Assembly (NCBI GenBank): GCA_026393175.1
Contig: JAPLAT010000142.1
Coordinates: forward strand, 1 to 40,694
Direction: 5' to 3'
Source of the DNA: Pseudonocardiales bacterium
GTDB taxonomy: Bacteria > Actinomycetota > Actinomycetes > Mycobacteriales > Pseudonocardiaceae
DNA: 40,694 nt
A program made the position numbers and the translations under genes. Shown here piece by piece: positions 19,551 to 28,228 of the stretch. The notes beneath the pieces were generated by a model that was not told the origin of the DNA, did no database searches, and worked only from the letters and a program-made list of their open reading frames with translations. Each line of letters opens with the position of its first letter. Position 1 is the stretch's first letter.

Positions 19551-20243
19551 ATGCCCACCACGTCCGCCCACCGGGTGGGCGAGGACGCCCCCACCGGCCA
19601 GGCCATGCCGCTCCCCCGGCAACCGCCGCCCTCCGCCGCGTCCGAGCCCGAACCGCTCCCCCCGACCGACGAGGCCGTCGAGGGTCCCGACGTGACCGCC
19701 GACTCCACCTGGCACCTCGTCCAGGCCGCGCAGGCCGGTGACATGGCGGCGTTCGAGCAGCTCTTCGAGCGCTACTACGACGTGGTGTTCCGCTTCGTGC
19801 TCTTCCGCACGAACGACCGGCCGCTGGCCGAGGACATCACGTCCGAGACGTTCGTCCGGGCACTGCGCCGGATCGGGTCGGTGACCTACCAGGGCCGCGA
19901 CATCGCGGCGTGGTTCGTCACCATCGCCCGCAACCTGATCTTCGACCACGTGAAGTCGAGCCGCTACCGGCTGGAGTCCACGACGGCCGACATGCTCGAC
20001 CTCTCGCCCTCCACGCACGGGCCCGAGCAGCAGGTGCTCGACGGCGCCACCCACGACGAACTGCTCCGCTGCGTGGCCAAGCTCAACCCCGACCAGCAGG
20101 AATGCATCCACCTGCGCTTCCTGCAGGGCCTGTCCGTCGCCGAGACGGCGCGCATCATGGACCGCAACGAGGGTGCGGTCAAGGCCCTGCAGCACCGGGC
20201 GGTACGCCGGCTCGCCCAACTGCTCCCCGAGGGGCTCCGATGA
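19551..20243 (+). CDS. ECF-family RNA polymerase sigma factor, BldN-like
   Basis: MPTTSAHRVG...WHLVQAAQAGDMAAFEQLFERYYDVVFRFVLFRTNDRPLAEDITSETFVRALRRI...LIFDHVKSSRYR...LNPDQQECIHLRFLQGLSVAETARIMDRNEGAVKALQHRAVRRL; AAGGGAG SD 6 nt upstream. Confidence 0.9.
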   Translation: MPTTSAHRVGEDAPTGQAMPLPRQPPPSAASEPEPLPPTDEAVEGPDVTADSTWHLVQAAQAGDMAAFEQLFERYYDVVFRFVLFRTNDRPLAEDITSETFVRALRRIGSVTYQGRDIAAWFVTIARNLIFDHVKSSRYRLESTTADMLDLSPSTHGPEQQVLDGATHDELLRCVAKLNPDQQECIHLRFLQGLSVAETARIMDRNEGAVKALQHRAVRRLAQLLPEGLR

Positions 20244-20415
20244 GACGGCCCCATATCGCGGCCGGGCCCGCCGGCGTTACGGGAGCGACGAACGAACGAC
20301 TCGATGCGGTGAACGGTCTCACAGCCGTAACCCCGCGCCGGACGGCTCGTTGTACCGGCGAACGTCGAGCAAGCGCAGCAGTACCGGGCGCCGCGACAAC
20401 GAGCGCAGGGATGCA

Positions 20416-21792
20416 GTGAGGACGGCCAACATGCCCGCCGGACAGGGCAGCGAACCAGGGAGCAGCGACCCCGTGACGAGGGACGCCGAGCGGCTCGCCG
20501 AGGCGATCGAGCTGGGGACACCCCCCGGCTCCGTCGCCGAGCCCGGGCTCGCCCGCGATCTGCAGATCGTCGCGATGCTGCGTACCCGGGGGTCTGCATT
20601 CGACCCGACCCCGGACGCCCGTGCCCGGGCCAAGGCGCGCCTCATGGCGGCCATGGTCGAGAACGCACCGGCCCCGCCGCCCGTCGCCGCAGAGCTCACC
20701 GCGCCGATCTCCCCGGTGCGCGACGCCCCCGCCGCCGCGACGACGTCCGAGATCGCGCCGCTCGTCGACGACGACCCGGTCGCCCCCGAGCGCGGCGCCG
20801 TGCACGCGCCCGACGTCGCCGCGGCCCGCCCGCGGCGCACCGGCCGGCACAGCCTGCCCTCGCGCCCCGCGGGCCGGGACGCCGGCTCGCGCCGCCCCGC
20901 GGCGCGCAGCGCGCGCAGGCGGGTCGCGGCGATCGTCGCCGCCTCGCTCGTGGCCCTGGTGGCCATCGCCGTCGGCGGCGACCTCGCGAGCCGCTCCGCG
21001 CTGCCCGGCGACACCCTGTACGCGTTCAAGCGGACCGCCGAGAACGTCGGCCTCGCGATGACGTTCGACGAGCAGGCCCGCGCCCAGCGGCACCTCGAGC
21101 TCGCCACCGCCCGCATCGGCGAGGTCGAGCAGCTCGTGGCCAGGGACACGTCCAGCGGGCTCGACCCGGTGCTCGTCGAGGGCGCCATCGCGGAGTTCGA
21201 CTCGTCCACCGGCGAGGGCTCGCGGGCCCTGCTCGCCGCCCAGGACGCGTCGGGCCCGGCCGTGCTGGGTGACCTGCAGGCGTGGGCGGCCGAGCAGGCC
21301 GCGCGCCTGTCCGTGCTCCGCTCCTCGCTGCCGGCCCCCGCGGTCGGCGAGGTCGACTCGTCGATCGCGCTGCTGGACCGGCTGCTCGGCCGCACCGAGG
21401 CCCTCGAGGCCCGCTCGTCGTGCACCGAGGTCACCTCCTCCGTCGTCGACGACCTGGGCCCGCTGGCGGCCGAGGGCAACTGCACGCCGCGCGTCGAGTC
21501 GGCGCCCGGCACGTCCACCGGCGGCGCCACGGACAGCACCACCCCGTCGACGTCCGGCGACGCGGGCCCCGGCGGGTCCGACCCGACCGGCACGGACGGC
21601 GTGACGCCCTCGGAGACCCCGGGGCTGCTGCCCGAGCTCGGCCCGGACGGCCTGCCGCTGCCCGACGGCGAGCTGTCCACCAGCACCAGCGAGTCCCCCG
21701 ACGACGGCGACGTCTCGATCCCGCTGCCCCTGGTCCCGCCGATCCAGCTGCCGCCGCTGCTGCCCGGCATGCCGGGCGTCACGATCGGCTGA
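20416..21792 (+). CDS. DUF5667-type transmembrane protein, probable cognate anti-sigma factor (RsbN-like)
   Basis: RRVAAIVAASLVALVAIAVGGDLASRSALPGDTLYAFKRTAENVGLAMTFDEQARAQRHLELATARIGEVEQL; directly downstream of the sigma gene. Start could be 20416 (GTG) or 20431 (ATG). Confidence 0.8.
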   Translation: MRTANMPAGQGSEPGSSDPVTRDAERLAEAIELGTPPGSVAEPGLARDLQIVAMLRTRGSAFDPTPDARARAKARLMAAMVENAPAPPPVAAELTAPISPVRDAPAAATTSEIAPLVDDDPVAPERGAVHAPDVAAARPRRTGRHSLPSRPAGRDAGSRRPAARSARRRVAAIVAASLVALVAIAVGGDLASRSALPGDTLYAFKRTAENVGLAMTFDEQARAQRHLELATARIGEVEQLVARDTSSGLDPVLVEGAIAEFDSSTGEGSRALLAAQDASGPAVLGDLQAWAAEQAARLSVLRSSLPAPAVGEVDSSIALLDRLLGRTEALEARSSCTEVTSSVVDDLGPLAAEGNCTPRVESAPGTSTGGATDSTTPSTSGDAGPGGSDPTGTDGVTPSETPGLLPELGPDGLPLPDGELSTSTSESPDDGDVSIPLPLVPPIQLPPLLPGMPGVTIG

Positions 21793-21806
21793 GCCTCCCG
21801 CTCGCC

Positions 21807-21841
21807 CCACCGGCCGCCGCGCACCGCGTGGCGGCCGGTGG
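21807..21841 (+). terminator. Hairpin terminator candidate after the DUF5667 gene
   Basis: CCACCGGCCGCC-N11-GGCGGCCGGTGG, 12-bp perfect stem 14 nt after the stop. Confidence 0.65.
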
Positions 21842-21945
21842 CGTGTGCGGGACGGCCGGCCGCCCGGCAGTAGGCTGACCCCGGACCCCAGATCCCCGGA
21901 CCGGACCCCACCCGGTTCCCGGACGCGCCGGTCGGAGGGCCGCAC

Positions 21946-22842
21946 GTGGACGCAACGCAGGACAGCACGCCGGTGGCCCCCGACGTGTCGACCGCCCTCG
22001 ACCCCGCCGTCCGGGCGGGCGAGGCGTCGGCCGCCGCGGCCGTCGCCGCCGCGGACGGCGCCCCCGCGCACGTCCCGCTGACCGACCTCACCGCGGCCGC
22101 GTTCTTCGACGTCGACAACACGATGATGGTCGGCGCGTCGATCTTCCACTTCGCCCGGGGCCTGGCCGCGCGGAAGTTCTTCACCACCTCCGACCTCGCG
22201 GGGTTCGCCTGGCAGCAGGTGAAGTTCCGGGTCGGCGGCCGCGAGACCGACGTGTCCGGCCACCGCGACACGGCCCTGTCGTTCGTCGCGGGCCGGCCGG
22301 TGGACGAGATCGTCGAGCTCGGCGAGGAGATCTACGACGAGCTGATGGCCGACCGCATCTGGGCAGGCACCCGCGCGCTGGCCCAGATGCACCTCGACGC
22401 CGGGCAGCGCGTCTGGCTGGTCACCGCGACCCCGGTGGAGCTGGCCCTCATCATCGCCCGCCGGCTCGGGCTGACCGGGGCGCTGGGCACGGTGGCCGAG
22501 AGCGTCGGCGGGGTCTACACGGGACGGCTCGTGGGGGACATCCTGCACGGCCCGGCGAAGGCCCACGCCGTGCGCGCGCTGGCCGTCACCGAGGGGCTGG
22601 ACCTGCGCCGCTGCACGGCCTACTCCGACTCGGTCAACGACGTGCCGATGCTCTCCGCCGTCGGCACCGCGGTGGCGGTGAACCCCGACTCCGACCTGCG
22701 CGACGTCGCCAGGGCCCAGGGCTGGCAGGTCCGCGACTTCCACACCGGCCGCAAGGCCGCCCGGATCGGGGTCCCGTCGGTGCTGGGCGCGGGCGCGGTG
22801 GCGGGGGCGCTGGTGGCCGGCCTGGGCAGGCGCCGGCGCTGA
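21946..22842 (+). CDS. HAD-IB family hydrolase (SerB-like)
   Basis: [29 protein letters not shown]...; [45 protein letters not shown] start. Confidence 0.9.
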   Translation: MDATQDSTPVAPDVSTALDPAVRAGEASAAAAVAAADGAPAHVPLTDLTAAAFFDVDNTMMVGASIFHFARGLAARKFFTTSDLAGFAWQQVKFRVGGRETDVSGHRDTALSFVAGRPVDEIVELGEEIYDELMADRIWAGTRALAQMHLDAGQRVWLVTATPVELALIIARRLGLTGALGTVAESVGGVYTGRLVGDILHGPAKAHAVRALAVTEGLDLRRCTAYSDSVNDVPMLSAVGTAVAVNPDSDLRDVARAQGWQVRDFHTGRKAARIGVPSVLGAGAVAGALVAGLGRRRR

Positions 22843-22861
22843 CGACCCGTCGGCCGGCGCC
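22829..22861. terminator. Hairpin between convergent genes
   Basis: GGCGCCGGC...GCCGGCGCC, 9-bp stem at the convergent 22842/22864 gene ends. Confidence 0.45.
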
Positions 22862-22863
22862 CC

Positions 22864-23880
22864 TCAGCCCAGGAACGCGTTGCGGCGCTGGGACAGCAGC
22901 CGGTAGAGCGTGTGCTGGATGGTCTCGCGCACCTGGTCGGTCAGGTTGAACACGAGCATCGGGTCGTCGGCCTCGGCCGCCCCGAGCCCCTCGGTGCAGA
23001 TCGGCTCGCCGAACTCGATGTACCACTTCGAGGGGAGCGGCACGAGGCCGAGCGGGCCCAGGTGCGGGAACATCGGCGTGACGGGGAAGTACGGCGCGCC
23101 GAGCAGCCGGGCCAGCGGCTTGATGTCGCCCAGCTTGGGGTAGATCTCCTCGGCCCCGACGATGGAGCACGGGATGATCGGCACGCCGGTGCGCAGCGCG
23201 GCGGAGACGAACCCGCCGCGGCCGAAGCGCTGCAGCTTGTACCGGTCCCGGAACGGCTTGCCGATGCCCTTGAACCCCTCGGGCCACACCCCGACGACCT
23301 CGCCGCCGGACATCAGCCGCTCGGCGTCGGGCGAGCAGGCGAGCGTGGACCCCTGCTTGCGGGCCAGCGTGCCCAGCACCGGCAGCCGGAACATCAGGTC
23401 GGCCCCGAGCATGCGCAGGTGCCGGCGGGCGGGGTGGTCGTCGTGCAGCGCGACCGCCGTCATGAGCGAGTCCAGCGGGAACGTGCCCGAGTGGTTGGCG
23501 ACGACGAGCGCGCCGCCGGTGTCGGGCACGTGGTGCATGCCGATGGTCTCGACGCGGAACCAGCGCTCGTAGAGCGGGCGCAGCGCCGGGATGAGGACGT
23601 TGTCGGTGAGCTCGGCGTCGAAGCCGAACTCGTCGACGGCGTACTCGCCGCCCAGTCGGCGGCGCAGGAACGCCAGGACCTCGGCGAGCTGCTCCTCCCA
23701 CTCCGCGGGCGCGGGCTCCGGCTGCGGCTCCGGTTCCGGCTCGACCGGCGCGGGCACCGGGACTCCGGACGCGCGGCCCGCCCCCAGCCGCCAGCGGGTG
23801 CGGCCCCCGGTGTCGTCGGCGTGCAGCGGGATGACCCTCGCGTCGGGCACGGCAGCTCCCCTCCCCCTGGCGGTCGTCAT
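22864..23880 (-). CDS. Lysophospholipid acyltransferase family protein (PlsC-like)
   Basis: GALVVANHSGTFPLDSL (NHxxxxD), VVGVWPEGFKGIGKPFRDRYKLQRFGRGGF; ATG at 23880 overlaps the upstream gene stop. Confidence 0.9.
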   Translation of the reverse strand: MTTARGRGAAVPDARVIPLHADDTGGRTRWRLGAGRASGVPVPAPVEPEPEPQPEPAPAEWEEQLAEVLAFLRRRLGGEYAVDEFGFDAELTDNVLIPALRPLYERWFRVETIGMHHVPDTGGALVVANHSGTFPLDSLMTAVALHDDHPARRHLRMLGADLMFRLPVLGTLARKQGSTLACSPDAERLMSGGEVVGVWPEGFKGIGKPFRDRYKLQRFGRGGFVSAALRTGVPIIPCSIVGAEEIYPKLGDIKPLARLLGAPYFPVTPMFPHLGPLGLVPLPSKWYIEFGEPICTEGLGAAEADDPMLVFNLTDQVRETIQHTLYRLLSQRRNAFLG

Positions 23881-25013
23881 CGGCCCACGACACCCATCAC
23901 GGTGCGGGCCGCGGCGAGGACGCCGCGCTCGGCGGCCTCGATGTGCTCCGGCCCGAGGACGGGGGTCAGCGCCCGCCCGCGGACGTAGTCGTCGAAGGCC
24001 TGGGTGGTGGTCCAGCGCGGGGTGAACCCGAACTGGCGGCGCAGCCGGGTGGTGTCGACCACCCGGCCGAAGTTGAGGAAGCGCATCTGCTCGGGCGAGA
24101 AGTCGACGAGCCGCGCGCCGCGGAACACCCGGCTGACCGAGCCGACGGCCGGGCTGGGCACCGGCAGCGGGATCTTGCCCGCCCGGCGGATGGCCTGCGA
24201 CAGCAGCAGCACGCCGTCGGCCGCGACGTTGAACACGCCCGGGAGGTCCTCGCTGGTGGCCCGCTCCAGCACCGCCAGCGCGTCCTCCTCGTGGAGCAGC
24301 TGCACGCGGGCGTCGTAGCCGAGGACGGTGGGCACGACGGGCAGCGAGAAGTAGCGGGTGAGCACCGTGTCGATGCGCGGGCCGATGAAGTTGGAGAACC
24401 GCAGCACCGTGACGCCGACGTCCGGGCGGCGCCGCGCGAAGCCGCGCAGGTAGCCCTCGATCTCGACCGCGTCCTTGGCGTACCCGCCGGACGGGAGGTC
24501 CTTCGGGGTGGCGGTCTCGCCGAACAGCGCCGGGTCGCGCGGGCTCGAGCCGTACACCGCGGTGGTGGACTTGAGCACCATGCGCCGCACCGTCGGCGCC
24601 TTCTGGCACGCCGCGAGCAGCTGCATCGTGCCGATGACGTTCATCTCCTTCATCGTGGCGCGGCCGCCGGACGAGCCGGGGCCCGCCGAGAGCGACGCGT
24701 GGACGACGGTGTCGACCGACGCGCGCTCGATGACCTTGGAGATGAGCGGGTTGCGGATGTCGGCGCGCACGAACTCGGCGCGCCCCATCCGCCGGAGCAG
24801 GTCACGGGGCGGGGGGACGGTGTCCACCCCGAGCACCCGATCGATCTCCGGGTTGGCCGCCAGCCGGGCGGCGAGGTGCCCGCCGAGGAAACGGCTGACA
24901 CCGGTGACGAGCACGACGGACGGCGGCACGGGCGCGGCTCCGGTGAGGGGTCGGATGCGGTGAGTGGCCGATCGTAGTCCCTGCACGTCCGGGGCGGGCC
25001 GGGTCGTGGGCAC
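23877..25013 (-). CDS. NAD-dependent epimerase/dehydratase family protein
   Basis: VVLVTGVSRFLGGHLAARLAANPEIDRVLGVDT; SDR extended signature. Confidence 0.9.
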   Translation of the reverse strand: MPTTRPAPDVQGLRSATHRIRPLTGAAPVPPSVVLVTGVSRFLGGHLAARLAANPEIDRVLGVDTVPPPRDLLRRMGRAEFVRADIRNPLISKVIERASVDTVVHASLSAGPGSSGGRATMKEMNVIGTMQLLAACQKAPTVRRMVLKSTTAVYGSSPRDPALFGETATPKDLPSGGYAKDAVEIEGYLRGFARRRPDVGVTVLRFSNFIGPRIDTVLTRYFSLPVVPTVLGYDARVQLLHEEDALAVLERATSEDLPGVFNVAADGVLLLSQAIRRAGKIPLPVPSPAVGSVSRVFRGARLVDFSPEQMRFLNFGRVVDTTRLRRQFGFTPRWTTTQAFDDYVRGRALTPVLGPEHIEAAERGVLAAARTVMGVVGR

Positions 25014-25045
25014 TCTTACAGAGGCACCACCCGGCCCGGCGCGAC

Positions 25046-25147
25046 CTACTTGCCGAGCTTGCGACGCTGCACGCGGGTCTTGCGGAGGAGCTTGCGGTGC
25101 TTCTTCTTCGACATCCGCTTGCGGCGCTTCTTGATGACCGAGCCCAT
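25046..25147 (-). CDS. 30S ribosomal protein bS22 / AURKAIP1-COX24 domain small protein (33 aa)
   Basis: ATG at 25147: [33 protein letters not shown]. Not in the supplied ORF track. Confidence 0.93.
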   Translation of the reverse strand: MGSVIKKRRKRMSKKKHRKLLRKTRVQRRKLGK

Positions 25148-25185
25148 AGAGGGATCCTTCCGTGGTTCGGGGAGGGTGCCCCAGA

Positions 25186-25410
25186 CTACCCGGCGTCGAA
25201 GTACGCGCTGCGCAGGTAGTCCTCCACCGCGTGACGCGGGACCCGGAAGGAGCGGCCGACGCGGGCCGCGGGCAGCTCTCCGCCGTGGACGAGGCGGTAG
25301 ACCGTCATCTTCGAGACCCGCATCATCGCCGCGACCTCGGCCACCGTCAGGAACTGCACCTGGGCGAGGTGGAACTGCGAGACGTCGACCGGGGGCTGCT
25401 CGGACGTCAT
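25186..25410 (-). CDS. BldC-like excisionase/MerR-type helix-turn-helix DNA-binding protein
   Basis: [74 protein letters not shown]. Confidence 0.9.
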   Translation of the reverse strand: MTSEQPPVDVSQFHLAQVQFLTVAEVAAMMRVSKMTVYRLVHGGELPAARVGRSFRVPRHAVEDYLRSAYFDAG

Positions 25411-25565
25411 CCGATCACCGCTTTCTCGTCGCACCGGCGGTCCGGTGTTCCGGCTGAGTCTAGCGGGAACGATGTGACGCCGACGACGGGCCCGGCCACC
25501 CGGGCGAGGACTACAGCCTCGCGTCCGGGTGATGTGGGGTCGTCCGATCGGGCGAGCCCGGTGCC

Positions 25566-26387
25566 TCAGCGCCCCGAGGCGGCCCGGCCCAGCTCGACCG
25601 ATCGGTCCCGGGCGGCCTCGATCGCGTCGAGCAGCGCCGCGCGCACCCCGTGCCGCTCCAGCTCGCGGATCGCCGCGATCGTCGTGCCCGCGGGGGAGGT
25701 GACGGCCTCCCGGAGCAGCACGGGGTGGTCGTCGGACTCGCGGAGCATGCGGGCCGCGCCGAACGCGGACTGCACGATCAGGTCCGCGGCGACGGTGCGC
25801 GGCAGGCCGAGCAGGATCCCGGCGTCGATCATGGCCTCGACCAGGTAGAAGAAGTAGGCCGGCCCGGAGCCCGACAGCGCCGTGACCGCGTCCTGCTGCG
25901 ACTCCGGCACGCGCACCACCCGCCCCACCGAGCCGAGCATCTTCTCCACGGCCGCGAGCTGCGCGTCGCCCGCGTGGGTGCCGCCGGACACGGCGCTCAT
26001 CGCCTCGCCGACGAGCATCGGGGTGTTGGGCATGACCCGCACGCACGGCGTCCCGGCGGGCAGGGCGCCCTCGAGGACCGCCAGCGGGATGCCGGCGCAC
26101 AGGGACACCACCAGCGTCCCGGGCCGCAGCTCGGGGGCCAGCGCCGTCAGCACCGGCACGATGTCCTGCGGCTTGACCGCGATCACCAGCACCTCGGCGT
26201 GCGCGGCCGCCTCGGGCACCTCGACACCGCGCACGCCCAGCCGCGCCGTCAGCTCCGCCGCCCGCTCCGGGTGCCGCTCGGTGAACACCAGGTCCGCGGG
26301 CGCGCTGCCCGCGGCCAGCAGCCCGGCGAGCAGCGCCTCCCCGATCTTCCCCGCGCCCAGCACCGCGATCCTCGTCATGGCGGTCAC
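25566..26387 (-). CDS. proC: Pyrroline-5-carboxylate reductase
   Basis: MTRIAVLGAGKIGEALLAGLLAAG; VRVMPNTPMLVGEAMSAVSGG; TALSGSGPAYFFYLVEAMIDAG; EAVTSPAGTTIAAIRELE. Start 26387 or 26378. Confidence 0.94.
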   Translation of the reverse strand: MTAMTRIAVLGAGKIGEALLAGLLAAGSAPADLVFTERHPERAAELTARLGVRGVEVPEAAAHAEVLVIAVKPQDIVPVLTALAPELRPGTLVVSLCAGIPLAVLEGALPAGTPCVRVMPNTPMLVGEAMSAVSGGTHAGDAQLAAVEKMLGSVGRVVRVPESQQDAVTALSGSGPAYFFYLVEAMIDAGILLGLPRTVAADLIVQSAFGAARMLRESDDHPVLLREAVTSPAGTTIAAIRELERHGVRAALLDAIEAARDRSVELGRAASGR

Positions 26388-26404
26388 GCTAGCCGCCCCC
26401 GCCG

Positions 26405-26459
26405 TCGCAGCGGGGTGGCACCGCTGCGACCGGATCGGAGCGGTGTCACCCCGCTGCGA
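26405..26459. terminator. Long hairpin D between thioesterase and proC genes
   Basis: TCGCAGCGGGGTGGCACCGCT-N13-AGCGGTGTCACCCCGCTGCGA; 21-bp stem with one G:T position. Confidence 0.7.
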
Positions 26460-26507
26460 TGCGGGCGGCGGGCGGGCGGCCGGGGCGGGGCGGGGCGGTG
26501 GGGCGGG

Positions 26508-27329
26508 TCAGCCCGGCAGGGGGGCCAGGGCCAGCTGGCGGGCCTGGCAGACCAGCCGCCCGGCCGCGTCCACCACCGTGACGTCCTCGTCGAACCACAT
26601 GCCGGCGACGGTGGCCGAGCGCGACTCCAGCCGCAGCCAGCCCGGCGCCGGGCGGGCGCGCAGCAGGGCCGTCAGCTGCACGGTGGGCGCCCAGCCGAAG
26701 CGCCCGGCCACGTTGAACACCGTGGGCGGCAGGATGTCGCCGGCGAGCAGGGCGAACAGGACGTCGACCTCCTCGTCGCGCGGCCGGCACCAGCCGCGCA
26801 GCACCGGCGGGGCCTGCTCGCCCCGGGTGAAGGCCATGGTCGCGGCGTCGAACCGCAGGTCGCAGGACGACGCCAGCCCGAACACGCCGGGGCTCGCGCC
26901 GGGGTCCAGCGCGTCGGCGGGCGGCTCGGCGGGCAGGTCGGGCAGCTCGGCCCACTGCGGCTCGTCGGCGGGCAGCACGCCCGCGGTGACGGTCGCGGCG
27001 AGCATCGCCCGCCCGCCCTGGCTCATCCGCACGGACACGACGGAGACCGTCCGGCCCTGCTTGAGCACCTCGGCGTGCAGGTCGACCGGGCCGGGGTCGG
27101 GGGCGCGCAGGAAGTCCGCGGCGACGGCCAGCGGGTCGGGGGCCGCACCCGGCGCGACGGCCTGCAGGTGGGCGAGCCCGGCGCGGACCAGCAGCACGAG
27201 CAGGATGCCGCCGTGTGCCTTGGACCCGACGGTCCAGTGCTGCCCGAGCTCGGCGCCGTAGTGCCCGGGGCCCCGCTCCTCCAGACCGATGGCTCCGCGG
27301 AACGGCGGGGCGAGAGACGGCTGCGTCAT
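26508..27329 (-). CDS. TesB-like acyl-CoA thioesterase family protein
   Basis: MTQPSLAPPFRGAIGLEERGPGHYGAELGQHWTVGSKAHGGILLVLLVRAG... two-hotdog-like pattern. Confidence 0.8.
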   Translation of the reverse strand: MTQPSLAPPFRGAIGLEERGPGHYGAELGQHWTVGSKAHGGILLVLLVRAGLAHLQAVAPGAAPDPLAVAADFLRAPDPGPVDLHAEVLKQGRTVSVVSVRMSQGGRAMLAATVTAGVLPADEPQWAELPDLPAEPPADALDPGASPGVFGLASSCDLRFDAATMAFTRGEQAPPVLRGWCRPRDEEVDVLFALLAGDILPPTVFNVAGRFGWAPTVQLTALLRARPAPGWLRLESRSATVAGMWFDEDVTVVDAAGRLVCQARQLALAPLPG

Positions 27330-27412
27330 GGGCACAGCAGTATCACCGCGATCGCCCGCCGGGCGCGGCGGTGTGACCCACCTCGCGGCGGTGATCGCCG
27401 GGGCCGCGGCCC

Positions 27413-28228
27413 TCAGTGCGCGAGCGGGAGCGGCCGGGGCGCGGCCGTGGGCTGCAGGTGCAGCCGGGCGAACAGCAGGGACTCGGCGAGCAGCGCGGTG
27501 CGCTCCTGGCGGGTGCGGCAGCGCCGGGTGCTGACCTCCAGCACCACCACGCCGCCGAACCCGGACGCGACGAGCCGCTCGCAGACCTCGGCGCAGGGCT
27601 GGCTGCCGCGTCCGGGCACGAGGTGCTCGTCGCGGGGGACGCCGGTGCCGTCGGCGAGGTGCAGGTGGGTGAGCCGCTCGCCCATGCGGTCCAGCATCGC
27701 GAGCGCGTCGGACCCGGCGGCGGCGGTGTGCGACAGGTCGAGCGTGTAGTCGGCGTGCCCGACCTCGGTGGGGTCGAACCCGGGGCTGTAGGGCACGGTC
27801 GAGAGGGCGCCGCGGCGCAGCGGGAACATGTTCTCCACGGCCAGCGCGACGCCGTCGCGCTCCCCGGCCCGGGCCACCTCGCCGGCGAACTCCGCGGCGT
27901 AGCGGCGCTGCCACCGGAACGGCGGGTGCAGCACGACGGTGCGCGCCCCCAGGCGCGCGGCGGTCTCGACGGAGCGGCGGATGCGGACGATGGGGTCGGC
28001 GCCCCACACCCGCTGCGTGACGGCCAGGCAGGGCGCGTGGACGGCCAGCACGGGCACGCCGTAGCGGCGCGCCAACCGCTCGACGGCGACGGGGTCCTGG
28101 CTCGCCGGGTCGGTCCAGACCATCAGCTCGACGCCGTCGTACCCCAGCTCGGCCGCGATCTCGAAGCCGGCCGCGACCGGCTCGGGGTACACCGATGCCG
28201 TGGAGAGGGCGACCGGTGGCGGGTTCAT
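27413..28228 (-). CDS. Sugar phosphate isomerase/epimerase family protein (TIM barrel)
   Basis: ALSTASVYPEPVAAGFEIAAELGYDGVELMVWTDP...; VLAVHAPCL; LAVENMFP; YTLDLSHTAAAG. Confidence 0.87.
   Translation of the reverse strand: MNPPPVALSTASVYPEPVAAGFEIAAELGYDGVELMVWTDPASQDPVAVERLARRYGVPVLAVHAPCLAVTQRVWGADPIVRIRRSVETAARLGARTVVLHPPFRWQRRYAAEFAGEVARAGERDGVALAVENMFPLRRGALSTVPYSPGFDPTEVGHADYTLDLSHTAAAGSDALAMLDRMGERLTHLHLADGTGVPRDEHLVPGRGSQPCAEVCERLVASGFGGVVVLEVSTRRCRTRQERTALLAESLLFARLHLQPTAAPRPLPLAH

Noticed and set aside
20179-22743. 854-aa minus-strand ORF opposite the DUF5667 and HAD genes
   Set aside because: Composition (His/Arg/Gly/Val/Asp) is that of an antisense frame. Plus-strand genes are clearly real.
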